Source: DATGUN01 sp035301285
Lineage (GTDB): Bacteria > Bacillota > Bacilli > Bacillales > Amphibacillaceae
Reading direction: 5' to 3'
Assembly (NCBI GenBank): GCA_035301285.1
Contig: DATGUN010000017.1
Location: 1-64,000 of the forward strand
DNA: 64,000 nucleotides
Both the position numbers and the translations under genes were made by a program. The notes beneath the pieces were generated by a model. That model searched no databases, was not told where the DNA came from, and saw nothing but the letters and a program-made list of their open reading frames with translations. Every line of letters begins with the position of its first letter. Positions within the stretch are counted from its first letter, which is position 1. Positions 17,848 to 26,773 of this stretch are shown here, piece by piece.

Positions 17848-17961
17848 ATGTAATCTCTTTCTTCCTTTAACCTTGTAACACAAAGGTGCATGTATGTTTG
17901 TGCACTTATAAAGTCGGGTAAACTAACACTAAAACAACAACTACTAAAGGAAGTGAATATA

Positions 17962-18672
17962 TTGGCAACTTATACACTGACATTATTAGATAAAGAAAAA
18001 ATCGCAAACGATACGATGGCATTCCACTGGGAAATGCCTGAAGGATTCGATTTCAAAGCGGGACAACTTGGAGACTTTACATTGATTGATCCCAGTGAGC
18101 AAGATGAAAAAGGCAATACACGTCCTTTTTCATTCGTCTATGCGCCAAGTGAAAATAGGTTGGTGACCGCGACACGTCTTCGGAACTCAGCATTTAAACG
18201 TACTTTAAAAGATTTACCAAAAGGGAGTAAAGTGGAACTTGATGCACCCCATGGTACTTTCACATTGCATAAAACCGAATCAACACCTGCCGTATTTGTG
18301 ATCGGCGGTATAGGGATCACCCCTATCCGATGCATGATAGAAGAAGCCACAAATCAACAGACAGACCATAATATGACCTTACTGTATTCGAATAAAACGG
18401 CTGAAGATGCTCCATTTTTGGATGACCTCAAAAAACTGGAAGAAAAAAATCCAAACTTTAACTTTGTTCCAGTCATGACACGTGATAGTTCCTGGGATGG
18501 CGAAACGGGTCATATCAATGCAGAAATGTTAAAACGCTATGTCCCCGACGTTGAAAAACCTATTTATTATCTTTCAGGTCCCAAAAATATGGTTCAAGCC
18601 ATGTATCGTATGCTGGTAGAAGCCGGCGCGAACGAAGACAACATCCGCGCCGAAGAGTTTTCCGGTTATTGA
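17962..18672 (+). CDS. FNR-like FAD/NAD(P)H oxidoreductase
   Basis: This is a flavoprotein of the ferredoxin-NADP reductase superfamily. The N-terminal FAD domain has KAGQLGDFTL and the flavin-binding RPFSFVYAPSE; the NAD(P) domain starts at GGIGITPIRCMIEEA and ends YYLSGPKNMVQAMYRMLVEAGANEDNIRAEEFSGY. There is no 2Fe-2S domain, so it needs an external electron partner. I start it at TTG 17962 (236 residues, MATYTLTLLDKE), six bases after AAGGAAGTG; the longer ORF from 17890 adds an unconserved leader. In B. subtilis asp23/yloU adjoins rpmB, so this gene is an insertion. Its substrate is unknown. Confidence 0.88.
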   Translation: MATYTLTLLDKEKIANDTMAFHWEMPEGFDFKAGQLGDFTLIDPSEQDEKGNTRPFSFVYAPSENRLVTATRLRNSAFKRTLKDLPKGSKVELDAPHGTFTLHKTESTPAVFVIGGIGITPIRCMIEEATNQQTDHNMTLLYSNKTAEDAPFLDDLKKLEEKNPNFNFVPVMTRDSSWDGETGHINAEMLKRYVPDVEKPIYYLSGPKNMVQAMYRMLVEAGANEDNIRAEEFSGY

Positions 18673-18689
18673 TGATGTTTTATTTGACG

Positions 18690-18718
18690 TTGCATTCCAG
18701 AAGCTCATGTGGTAAATT
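18690..18718 (+). promoter_or_regulatory. Sigma-A promoter of rpmB
   Basis: TTGCAT (18690-18695) and TAAATT (18713-18718) are spaced by 17 bases, and TGG before the -10 gives an extended element. It starts 17 bases after the flavoprotein gene, so rpmB has its own promoter. Confidence 0.7.
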
Positions 18719-18763
18719 ATATAAGTAGTAAAAAATGATTCTGGTAGAGTAGGAGGGATTGAC

Positions 18764-18952
18764 ATGGCTAGAAAATGTGTTGTAACCGGTCGTGGAACAC
18801 GCACTGGTAACCATCGTTCTCACGCTATGAATTCCAACAAGCGGAAATGGAAAGCGAACGTCCAAAAAGTTCGTATTATGGTAGACGGCAAACCAAAACG
18901 TGTATATGTTTCTGCGCGTGCCCTTAAATCAGGGAAAGTACAACGCGTATAA
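18764..18952 (+). CDS. rpmB: 50S ribosomal protein L28
   Basis: This is a 62-residue basic ribosomal protein with the family signature MARKCVVTGRGTRTGNHRSHAMN and the ending YVSARALKSGKVQRV. Only one cysteine (Cys5) is present, so it is the zinc-free type. GGAGG lies eight bases upstream of the ATG. As in B. subtilis it is transcribed against the surrounding genes and converges on spoVM. Confidence 0.98.
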   Translation: MARKCVVTGRGTRTGNHRSHAMNSNKRKWKANVQKVRIMVDGKPKRVYVSARALKSGKVQRV

Positions 18953-18992
18953 CACTTGATTAATATACGAATGATGCCATAAGTTTCGGGTA

Positions 18993-19025
18993 GAGTACCT
19001 AAATGAATTAGGTGCTCTATTTTTG
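18993..19025 (+). terminator. Terminator of rpmB
   Basis: GAGTACCTAA and TTAGGTGCTC form a stem with a five-base loop and one wobble pair, followed by TATTTTTG. The 145 bases between it and the spoVM terminator contain nothing I can assign. Confidence 0.85.
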
Positions 19026-19170
19026 TGTATGCAGGAGATCATCCATGATCTAAAACGAATATGATATGGATAGAACAAGCCATATACAATAACCCAAAAA
19101 AGGAACGGTATCCAAGCGCGCCTCATACATATTATTCAATGACCGTTCGTTTTCCCTGATGCCTGTACAG

Positions 19171-19212
19171 AAAAAAAAGAAGCTTCTGCCATTTTTTCAA
19201 TGGACAAAAGCC
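19171..19212 (-). terminator. Terminator after spoVM
   Basis: On the minus strand GCTTTTGTCCATT pairs with AATGGCAGAAGC (one bulge and one mismatch) and is followed by CTTCTTTTTTTT. It ends the thiN-spoVM transcript a few bases after the spoVM stop codon. Confidence 0.8.
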
Positions 19213-19220
19213 AGAAAAAA

Positions 19221-19304
19221 CTATTTATCTTTTTTGAATACACTAATGACAACTCGAACAAATCCGCCGATAAATCGTGGGAGTTTAATGGTATAAAATT
19301 TCAT
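19221..19304 (-). CDS. spoVM: Stage V sporulation protein SpoVM
   Basis: This 27-codon gene, missed by length-based gene finders, encodes the amphipathic peptide that recognises the convex forespore membrane and anchors SpoIVA for coat assembly. The N-terminus MKFYTIKLPRFIGGFVR aligns with B. subtilis SpoVM, including Pro9, which is needed for curvature recognition; the C-terminus is basic (KKDK). GGAGGAGGGGG lies just before the ATG. Its place between thiN and rpmB is the same as in B. subtilis, where it is a mother-cell (sigma-E) gene. Confidence 0.96.
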   Translation of the reverse strand: MKFYTIKLPRFIGGFVRVVISVFKKDK

Positions 19305-19333
19305 GAGTTCCCCCTCCTCCGTTTAAAACAATG

Positions 19334-20008
19334 CTACTTTTGAATCGTCTCAAGAACAGCATCACGACTCTTTACTACTAATAATATGCCACGTTCATGA
19401 GAAAAAGTACCAGTATTTAAAAGAAGGTGATTCGAGATGCAAAGGGTAGACCCCCATAAAATGGTTTCATCGCTCAATGGATATTTAAATCCCTTTAATG
19501 TCAGTCCCTCCACCTCAGGCGTAAAAGGAATAAATGAAATATAAGGAAATCCTTCTTCGTGAAAAACGTTATGCTTTCCTGGAAATGCTAGCTCCATAAA
19601 ATTATATTTATCGATCATGATGGCATCTATACCTTTTTGTGCAATGACATAAAGCATTTGTATGTTGATGAGTTCATGATCTTTTCTTCCACCTGTTACA
19701 CCGAATAGATAAATCTTATTCGGATGAAGCGATAATGCTTTGTCAATGGCGATTTCCAAATCGGTTTGATCTTTTTCAGGTGGATATAGCTGAAAAACAC
19801 ATGCCTGTTTTTCAATTCTTTGCTGCTCCTGTTCATTGACAGAATCAAAGTCCCCTAATGCATAGTGAAGTGTTTCTTGATTGTCCAATATGGATAAGGC
19901 GCCTTTTTCCAAACCTATCCATGTATCAATTTCTCCTTTATATAACGATAGATCGGGCAGCAACTTTTGATCGGCATTGGCAACGATGGCTATATGACCG
20001 TCTGTCAT
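19334..20008 (-). CDS. thiN: Thiamine pyrophosphokinase
   Basis: ThiN makes thiamine pyrophosphate from thiamine and ATP. The 224-residue protein has the conserved GDFDSVNEQEQ, PPEKDQTDLEIAI and GVTGGRKDHELINI blocks that form the active site, and a C-terminal beta-sandwich domain. It starts two bases after the rpe stop codon, with the Shine-Dalgarno sequence inside the rpe end (AGAGGGATAACA-ATG). It belongs to the rsgA-rpe-thiN-spoVM unit. Confidence 0.96.
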   Translation of the reverse strand: MTDGHIAIVANADQKLLPDLSLYKGEIDTWIGLEKGALSILDNQETLHYALGDFDSVNEQEQQRIEKQACVFQLYPPEKDQTDLEIAIDKALSLHPNKIYLFGVTGGRKDHELINIQMLYVIAQKGIDAIMIDKYNFMELAFPGKHNVFHEEGFPYISFIPFTPEVEGLTLKGFKYPLSDETILWGSTLCISNHLLLNTGTFSHERGILLVVKSRDAVLETIQK

Positions 20009-20010
20009 TG

Positions 20011-20667
20011 TTATCCCTCTTTTGTCGGCCGAATATCTAATATGGCTTTTTTTCGATCATCCTTGCCAAAAATGGCGCTTCCAGCTACAAGGACATCTGC
20101 TCCTGCATCAACACATTTTTGTGCGGTGGAACGATTAACGCCACCATCCACTTCAATTTCAAATGAATAATTCCGTTCTTCTCTCCAGGCAGCTATTTGA
20201 CTGATCTTAGAAAGGACACTGTCTATGAAAGACTGTCCACCAAAACCTGGATTGACTGTCATCAATAATACTAAATCAACATCAGACAAAATCGGTTCAA
20301 TCATTTCAGCCGGCGTCCCTGGGTTAATCACAACACCTGCTTTGGCACCAGAGCTTTTAATGAGCTGAATCGTCCGATGCAAGTGTGGACATGCTTCCTG
20401 ATGAACGGTAATGAATGTTGCCCCTTTCTCAGCAAATGTCGGTATATATTTTTCAGGGTTTTCAATCATCAGGTGGACATCCAAAGGCAATTTCGTTACA
20501 GGTTTAATGGCTTCGACTAAGAGCGGGCCAATGGTGATGTTCGGTACGAAATGACCATCCATGACATCAACATGAATATAGTCCGCTCCAGCGTTTTCAA
20601 CATCGTTGATTTCCGCCCCCAGTTTGGCGAAATTAGCTGCTAAAATTGATGGTGCTATTTTTGTCAT
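20011..20667 (-). CDS. rpe: Ribulose-phosphate 3-epimerase
   Basis: Rpe interconverts ribulose 5-phosphate and xylulose 5-phosphate in the pentose phosphate pathway. With ATG at 20667 it has 218 residues beginning MTKIAPSILAANFAKLG. The metal and acid-base residues lie in HVDVMDGHFVPN, LDVHLMI and TVNPGFGGQSF, with VDGGVN near 180. The ORF extends upstream to 20817 inside rsgA but without support. One base separates it from the rsgA stop codon. Confidence 0.97.
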   Translation of the reverse strand: MTKIAPSILAANFAKLGAEINDVENAGADYIHVDVMDGHFVPNITIGPLLVEAIKPVTKLPLDVHLMIENPEKYIPTFAEKGATFITVHQEACPHLHRTIQLIKSSGAKAGVVINPGTPAEMIEPILSDVDLVLLMTVNPGFGGQSFIDSVLSKISQIAAWREERNYSFEIEVDGGVNRSTAQKCVDAGADVLVAGSAIFGKDDRKKAILDIRPTKEG

Positions 20668-20668
20668 A

Positions 20669-21544
20669 TCAATACCTCGGCTTTCTATTTTTGGATTCCT
20701 CATAAAAGCGTACATAATGATCATAGCGAGAGGTTGCGATTTCTCCCGCCTCCACCGCATGCTTGATTGCACAATGGGGTTCCTTATAATGCATGCAACC
20801 CCGGAATTTGCAATCATTGCTCAGTTCATCGATTTCAGGAAAGCAAGAAGCGAATTCTTCTGGTTCGATATCGCGAAAATCCAATGAGCTGAATCCGGGC
20901 GTATCAGCCACAAGGCCACCATAAACACTTAACAGTTCCACATGTCTTGTCGTATGTTTCCCGCGTCCCAATTTCATGGAAACGTCACCGGTCTTTAAAT
21001 ATAGGTCAGGCTGCAGATAATTCAACAATGATGACTTTCCGACCCCTGATTGACCAGCTATAACCGATACATTGCCTGAAAAGTATTCCCTGAGATAACT
21101 CAAATCGTCTTCATTTTTTGCGGAAAACAGTTCAACTGCATAACCTATTTTCTTATATAACGTTATATATTTTTCAATCTCATGTGTATCAATTAATTTG
21201 TCTGCTTTTGAAATGAAAATAAGTGGACGGATATTTTTAGACTCAATTAAAACAAGGAATTGGTCTAATAATAATGCGTTAAAATCAGGTTCCACTACAG
21301 AACAGACGATAATCGCCTGATCGATGTTGGCAATAGGTGGACGCGTCAATTCATTTGTACGGGATTTTATTTCAATAATATATCCTTCATCAGGATGATC
21401 ACTTGTAAATGTCACAAAATCCCCGACCAGGGGTGTCACTTTACGTTTCCTGAATACACCCCTGCCTCGACATTGGTAAACGCGATCATCGGATTGCACA
21501 TAATAAAATCCACTTAAAGCCTTGATGATCCTTCCTTCCTTCAT
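20669..21544 (-). CDS. rsgA: Ribosome small-subunit GTPase RsgA (CpgA)
   Basis: RsgA is a circularly permuted GTPase acting in late 30S assembly. The 291 residues hold an N-terminal OB fold, then the G4 motif SKADK before the P-loop GQSGVGKSSLLN and the DTPGFSS switch II motif, and a C-terminal zinc finger (CKFRGCMHYKEPHCAIKHAV: CxxxxCxHxxxxxC). In B. subtilis CpgA is phosphorylated by PrkC, encoded immediately upstream and adjacent here as well. Confidence 0.97.
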   Translation of the reverse strand: MKEGRIIKALSGFYYVQSDDRVYQCRGRGVFRKRKVTPLVGDFVTFTSDHPDEGYIIEIKSRTNELTRPPIANIDQAIIVCSVVEPDFNALLLDQFLVLIESKNIRPLIFISKADKLIDTHEIEKYITLYKKIGYAVELFSAKNEDDLSYLREYFSGNVSVIAGQSGVGKSSLLNYLQPDLYLKTGDVSMKLGRGKHTTRHVELLSVYGGLVADTPGFSSLDFRDIEPEEFASCFPEIDELSNDCKFRGCMHYKEPHCAIKHAVEAGEIATSRYDHYVRFYEESKNRKPRY

Positions 21545-23632
21545 TTATTCACCTTCTTCATAGGAAACTGTCTTATTTTTAATGACTTCATCATCACGAA
21601 CAATTTTATACTCCGCTTTCTGATCAGCTTCAATCGTCAACGTGAATTCATAATCCGTATCTTCTGTTATCGTGTCCTCTTGATAAATATCCTCCAGATC
21701 ATTATTCATATCTTCAATATAGATTTTAACCGTCTGTTCTTTTTTGTTCTCTTCATTATTTTGGTTATCATCATTGTCTTCATCATCTTTTTGATCGTCA
21801 TCGTTCTTTTCACTATCATTGTCTTTGTCATCATTATGATCGTCCGCTGGTTCGTCTGGATTATATGGCACTGTCACTTCAACGGTCTTGGATGCCGGGG
21901 GAAGTTCTTCAGGGCCATTTGACAAGTAAACATCAACTGTATCGCCTTCTTTTAGGTCAGTATTCGCCTCGGGGTCCTGCCTTGCCACCTCTCCTTCGGG
22001 AATACTGTCGGAATGCTCTTCTTTCAGGTTCATTTCTAACCCTTTTTCATCGAGATACTCTTTTGCCGCATCCTCGGACATTCCCTTTAAGTTGATTAAG
22101 CTGATCATTTCAGGACCTTTACTCACTTCAAATATAACTTTCGTTTCACTTGGTACGACTTCTTTCCCTGGATTCGGCTCAATTTGTTTTGTTATTTCGC
22201 CTTCTTCAGCATCGGAAAATTTATCGATTGAAAGAACTTCATATCCCTTTTCTTCAAGCATTCGTTCAACCTGACTATAGTCTTTCCCAACATAATCATC
22301 AAACTCTACCTCTTCTTTTCCCTGACTGACGTATAATGTGATTGTCGAGCCCTCTTTTACGGTCCGATCGGCTTTTGGATCGGATTTGATGATAAGTCCT
22401 TCATCAATATCTTCCGAATACCGTTCTTCTTTATCAGCTTCCAGATTAATACTTTCCAACTCTTCAACAGCTTCATCATATTCCCACTCGACAACATCTG
22501 GTACCGATGTTGTTTTGGGTTGTAATATTCCTGGAATGATGAACAATGCAGCAATACCAGAAAGAAGCAGCACCAAGATGATGATAGATATAATAAGCCA
22601 CTTTTTCTTTTTTTTGCCTTTTTCCTTTTTCTTCTTTTTTGATTTCTTCCCTTTTTTGTTACCTTTATAAGGTTTTGTATCTTGACCTCCAGCATGCACA
22701 AGCGTTTCTTCTTGTTCACTGCTATCGTTCTTTTCTCCCGTCACAATAGGTACGGCTTTTGTTTCTTCGCCTTCTTCTTCCGGTGGTTCAAATTTTTCCT
22801 CGTTGATTTTATCGGGATTCAGGGCTGTATCAAGAGCAACCTCCAAGTCAAATACGGTTTCATATCTATGAAATGGGTCTTTGGCAGTTGCTTGCAACAC
22901 GATGTTCTCAACACTTTGTGGTATCGATGAATCAAACATCCTGACTGATGGCGTTTCGGTTTGCAAATGTTTTAAGGCAATCGAAACAGCCGATTGCCCG
23001 GAAAAAGGCAATTGACCTGTCAATAATTCATATAAAACAATCCCAAGTGAATATATGTCGGATTTCTTGGTTGCCATTCCGCCTCTTGCTTGCTCTGGTG
23101 ACAAATAATGTACTGATCCCAATACGGAATTTGTCTGTGTTAAGGCTGTGGCACTTAAAGCAACCGCTATACCAAAATCGGTAACTTTCACATTTCCATA
23201 TGTATCCATTAGAATATTTTGGGGCTTAATATCACGATGCACAATATCGTTGGCATGGGCATGAGCAATAGCTGATGAAAGCTGTTTCATGATTTCAAGC
23301 GATTGTTCGACTTCTATCGGCCCGTATGCTTGGATATATTCTTTCAATGTCATCCCATCCACATACTCCATGGCCATATATAATATATTTTCTTCCTCAC
23401 CGACATCGTAAATGTTGACAATGTTCGGATGTGAAAGACTTGTTGCTGATTGTGCTTCCCTGTGGAACCGTTGAATGAACTCATCATCATTGGCATATTC
23501 CAGGCGAAGGACTTTGATTGCAACCTCGCGATTCAGTATCGTGTCTTTTGCCAGATAGACATTTGCCATTCCCCCGCCGCCAATGGTTCTTTCAATTTCG
23601 TACCGTTCATCCAACAGGTGGCCTTTTAACAC
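21545..23632 (-). CDS. prkC: Membrane Ser/Thr kinase PrkC with PASTA repeats
   Basis: PrkC senses muropeptides/lipid II through extracellular PASTA repeats and phosphorylates targets in growth and germination. In 695 residues: a kinase domain (10-270) with GGGGMANVYLAKD, VHRDIKPQNIL and DFG; a Lys-rich juxtamembrane stretch (about 320-345); one transmembrane helix (LIISIIILVLLLSGIAALFII); three PASTA repeats (about 370-575); and a C-terminal Ig-like segment. The Ig-like part is interrupted by a 37-residue Asp/Asn/Glu-rich insert (597-633). The start overlaps the prpC end by seven bases, the usual kinase-phosphatase pair. Confidence 0.96.
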   Translation of the reverse strand: MLKGHLLDERYEIERTIGGGGMANVYLAKDTILNREVAIKVLRLEYANDDEFIQRFHREAQSATSLSHPNIVNIYDVGEEENILYMAMEYVDGMTLKEYIQAYGPIEVEQSLEIMKQLSSAIAHAHANDIVHRDIKPQNILMDTYGNVKVTDFGIAVALSATALTQTNSVLGSVHYLSPEQARGGMATKKSDIYSLGIVLYELLTGQLPFSGQSAVSIALKHLQTETPSVRMFDSSIPQSVENIVLQATAKDPFHRYETVFDLEVALDTALNPDKINEEKFEPPEEEGEETKAVPIVTGEKNDSSEQEETLVHAGGQDTKPYKGNKKGKKSKKKKKEKGKKKKKWLIISIIILVLLLSGIAALFIIPGILQPKTTSVPDVVEWEYDEAVEELESINLEADKEERYSEDIDEGLIIKSDPKADRTVKEGSTITLYVSQGKEEVEFDDYVGKDYSQVERMLEEKGYEVLSIDKFSDAEEGEITKQIEPNPGKEVVPSETKVIFEVSKGPEMISLINLKGMSEDAAKEYLDEKGLEMNLKEEHSDSIPEGEVARQDPEANTDLKEGDTVDVYLSNGPEELPPASKTVEVTVPYNPDEPADDHNDDKDNDSEKNDDDQKDDEDNDDNQNNEENKKEQTVKIYIEDMNNDLEDIYQEDTITEDTDYEFTLTIEADQKAEYKIVRDDEVIKNKTVSYEEGE

Positions 23633-24387
23633 GAGGCATCACCTTCTTTCCCATCTGACTCATGCTTTACGATTATGAGTGATATGTTATCTTCCCCTCC
23701 ACGTTCATTAGCCAAATCAATCAATTGCTGACCAATCGTATCATAATGTTCATCTTTCTCAATCCATGTTTTCAATTCATCATTGGTTATTTTATCCGAC
23801 AGTCCATCAGAACATAGTAAAAGTTTGTCGCCTGCTTCCCAACTTAAAGATTGAATATCCGCATGCACACTTTCTTCCGTACCCAATGATTTTAATACAA
23901 TGTTTTTTCTGGGGTGATGATGTGCTTCTTCCTCAGTGATTTGTCCGGAACGAACAAGAGCGCTTACCAATGAATGGTCTTCAGTTATTTGCATGAAACC
24001 ACTTTGATTTAATATATAACATCGACTATCACCGATATGGGCAACCGAAATGAAATCATCGATGCACACCGCAATAACGACAGTCGTTCCCATTCCGACA
24101 AATGCTTCATTGGTGTTTGCTTTTTCATAAATGACAGCATTCACATCAACAAGAACGTTTTGCAACCAGTCTTCGATCATCTCCGGAGTTGAGAAATAAT
24201 CGACATCTTCCCATAGTTCCTTGATCATGGAAATGGTCATATCACTTGCAACATCGCCTGCTTTATGCCCCCCCATCCCATCTGCCACAATCAAAAGAGG
24301 TTGGTTATCAGCATTCAGGAAAATGCCGCCAGCATCTTCATTATGATTTCTAACATTACCGCGATCCGTAAAAAAACGCCCTTCCAT
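23626..24387 (-). CDS. prpC: PP2C-type Ser/Thr phosphatase PrpC (Stp)
   Basis: PrpC is a metal-dependent phosphatase that reverses PrkC phosphorylation. Its 253 residues carry the PPM motifs: DRGNVRNHNEDA, LIVADGMGGHKAGDVAS, VAHIGDSRCYI, TEDHSLV and LLLCSDGLSDKI, plus GGEDNISLIIV near the end. The ATG follows AAGGGGTGAG. The rlmN gene usually found between it and rsmB is absent; an 88-base gap remains. Confidence 0.97.
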   Translation of the reverse strand: MEGRFFTDRGNVRNHNEDAGGIFLNADNQPLLIVADGMGGHKAGDVASDMTISMIKELWEDVDYFSTPEMIEDWLQNVLVDVNAVIYEKANTNEAFVGMGTTVVIAVCIDDFISVAHIGDSRCYILNQSGFMQITEDHSLVSALVRSGQITEEEAHHHPRKNIVLKSLGTEESVHADIQSLSWEAGDKLLLCSDGLSDKITNDELKTWIEKDEHYDTIGQQLIDLANERGGEDNISLIIVKHESDGKEGDASC

Positions 24388-24475
24388 TTTCTCACCCCTT
24401 CATTTAAACATCTTTACCATTATCATACATATGATATCTTCACTTGACTAGGTCCCGTGTGGAACATGCATCCTT

Positions 24476-25834
24476 TTAAATGTTTGTGGCTTTCTTGAGA
24501 CGTGTTAAGAAAAAGCCATCTGATCCAATCGTTTGTGGAAAAATTTGTACGCCCCATTCCGTTATACCCTGACATCCGTCCAAAGCGGATGGTAATTCGG
24601 AAAAAAAGGTTTCGTCTACCATAAATTCCGGATGTTCATGTAAAAATGTTTGTACGACGTTTTCATTTTCTTCTTTATCGACTGTACATGTGCTATAGAT
24701 TAAATATCCATCCTGTTTGATAAGTGGTGCGACATGATGCAAAATATCTTTCTGTATTGTCGCCAATCGTTGAATATCCGCTTCTTCCTTTTGATATTTA
24801 ATATCTGGTTTGGTCCGTATGACACCAAGTCCCGAACACGGTGCATCGACAAGCACGCGTTCAAAGCTCTTATGTGGATGCTTTTTTTGCAATTGACGAG
24901 CATCCCCTTCTTCTGCATGGATATTCCCGAGTTCAAGCTGTTCGGCTCTTTTTTTCAATCTGTGTATTTTATTTTTTTGTATATCATAAGCGAATACAGT
25001 CCCAGTACCATTCATTTTTTCAGCTATATGTGTCGTTTTCCCCCCCGGTGCACTGCAACAATCCAATACGTGCATTCCGTTTTCCACTTTCATGATACTA
25101 CCGACAAGCATGGAACCTTGATCCTGAACGGTCAAAAATCCATTTTGGAACAAAGCGGTATTCAGTACATTCCCTTCCAGAACGATGATGCCATCGTCTG
25201 ATATTCGTGACGCTTCTGTTTTGATTCCTTCCTGCATCAATTGCTCCATTGCTTCTTCTCTTGATATCTTGATAGACTGAATGCGTACAGACATCTGTTT
25301 ATGCGTTAAATTTTCTGTACACATATCAATGGTTGTCTTTTCACCATACATCGATAACCATCTTGTTACGAGCCATTCGGGTGTACTTGTTTCAATTGAG
25401 ATTCTTCTCTCTAGTGGCTGTAAGTTCTTAATATCAGGGACGCCGTTTCGCTGGAGATTGCGAAGGACACCATTCACAAATGACCCTATCCCCTTATGCC
25501 CCCGTTTTTTAGCTATTTCAACCGCTTCATGAATGATGGCGTGTGAAGGAACCCTATCCAAAAAACACATCTGGTAGACCGACATACGTAACAGCATACG
25601 TACCCAAGGGCTTATCTTCTTCCGATGATCGATATAATCATCCAAGTAATGATCAAGTGTTAATTTCCGTTGCACCGTACCATATACAACCTCAGTCAAT
25701 AGTGCTTGATCTTTTGGTGTAAACTGTTTTTTCCGTATCTCCTTATCGATCAATATATGACTGTAGCCATTACTGCCTTCAATCCGTTCAAGAAGTGCAA
25801 GTATCGATTCTCTTAATTGATATTTAGAAGTCAT
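24476..25834 (-). CDS. rsmB: 16S rRNA (cytosine-967-C5)-methyltransferase RsmB
   Basis: This is an AdoMet-dependent RNA m5C methyltransferase of the Sun/Fmu family, with 452 residues: a NusB-like N-terminal domain (about 1-130) and a Rossmann domain with DCCSAPGGKTTHIAEKM for AdoMet. The two catalytic cysteines are in DAPCSGLGVIR and IYSTCTVDKEENENVV. The ATG directly follows the fmt stop codon (TAGATG), so the genes are coupled. Confidence 0.96.
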   Translation of the reverse strand: MTSKYQLRESILALLERIEGSNGYSHILIDKEIRKKQFTPKDQALLTEVVYGTVQRKLTLDHYLDDYIDHRKKISPWVRMLLRMSVYQMCFLDRVPSHAIIHEAVEIAKKRGHKGIGSFVNGVLRNLQRNGVPDIKNLQPLERRISIETSTPEWLVTRWLSMYGEKTTIDMCTENLTHKQMSVRIQSIKISREEAMEQLMQEGIKTEASRISDDGIIVLEGNVLNTALFQNGFLTVQDQGSMLVGSIMKVENGMHVLDCCSAPGGKTTHIAEKMNGTGTVFAYDIQKNKIHRLKKRAEQLELGNIHAEEGDARQLQKKHPHKSFERVLVDAPCSGLGVIRTKPDIKYQKEEADIQRLATIQKDILHHVAPLIKQDGYLIYSTCTVDKEENENVVQTFLHEHPEFMVDETFFSELPSALDGCQGITEWGVQIFPQTIGSDGFFLTRLKKATNI

Positions 25835-26773
25835 CTAATCACCTAATTTTGTACCAATATTAATGGAAGATCCGGCCCCCAGCAAGAACTCACTTACCGG
25901 CATGCGTTTTTTCCCGGCAGGCTGTACTTCCGATATTTGGATTCCCTTTTGATTACCGCATACAACCGTAAAGGACTCTTTATCTATGTCTACAACTTCA
26001 CCCGGATCAGCGGTATATACCGCGTCTACAGGTTGCGCCCACCAAACCTTCATTTGTTTATCCTGGAATGTTGTAAAAGCAACAGGCCATGGGTTAAGTC
26101 CACGTATATGATTATAGACTTCCTCGTTTGTCCGGCTGAATTGAAGTTTCTCTTCTTCCCGTTTAATATTGCGGGCAAAAGTGGCGATATCATCATCCTG
26201 TTCCTTCGGTTGTATATCCCCATCGAATAATTGCGGTAACGTATCCATTAGAAGGGTTGTTCCAAGTTTGCTCAATTTATCATGTAATGTGCCGACATTA
26301 TCATCAAAAGCTATCGACAGCTTTCGTTGTGTAAGGATATCACCTGCATCCAATCGATCAACCATATACATTATCGTTACACCCGTTTCTGTTTTACCTT
26401 CAATGAGCGCATAATGAATGGGCGCTCCACCTCGTAATTCAGGTAACAGAGAGGCATGGACGTTAATACATCCAAAAGGAGGAGTTTCCAAAAGGGAAGA
26501 AGGTAAAATTTGACCATAGGCAGCCGTAATAATCAAGTCGGGAGCATAGGATAAGACCTTTTTATATTCTTCCCTGATTTTCCTTGGTTGAAAGACGGGT
26601 ATATTATGTTCATTAGCTTTCGTTTTAACAGGCGGAGGTGTCAGCACCTTCTTCCTCCCTTTAGGCCTGTCGGGTTGCGTCACGACCAATACAACATTAT
26701 AACCATGTTCGACTAAAGCATCGAGTATCGGGACAGAAAAATCCGGTGTTCCCATAAAGACAATACGCTTCAT
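25835..26773 (-). CDS. fmt: Methionyl-tRNA formyltransferase
   Basis: Fmt formylates initiator Met-tRNA. The 312-residue protein has the formyl-transfer signature INVHASLLPELRGGAPIHYALIEGKTETGVTIM, including the active-site His and downstream Asp (VDRLDAGDI), and a C-terminal tRNA-binding domain. It lies 14 bases after priA. The usual deformylase gene def, which in B. subtilis sits between priA and fmt, is missing here. Confidence 0.97.
   Translation of the reverse strand: MKRIVFMGTPDFSVPILDALVEHGYNVVLVVTQPDRPKGRKKVLTPPPVKTKANEHNIPVFQPRKIREEYKKVLSYAPDLIITAAYGQILPSSLLETPPFGCINVHASLLPELRGGAPIHYALIEGKTETGVTIMYMVDRLDAGDILTQRKLSIAFDDNVGTLHDKLSKLGTTLLMDTLPQLFDGDIQPKEQDDDIATFARNIKREEEKLQFSRTNEEVYNHIRGLNPWPVAFTTFQDKQMKVWWAQPVDAVYTADPGEVVDIDKESFTVVCGNQKGIQISEVQPAGKKRMPVSEFLLGAGSSINIGTKLGD

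Noticed and set aside
18929..19126. Minus-strand frame with a hydrophobic N-terminus between rpmB and spoVM
   Set aside because: It lacks a ribosome binding site, runs through the rpmB terminator and into rpmB, and resembles no family I know.
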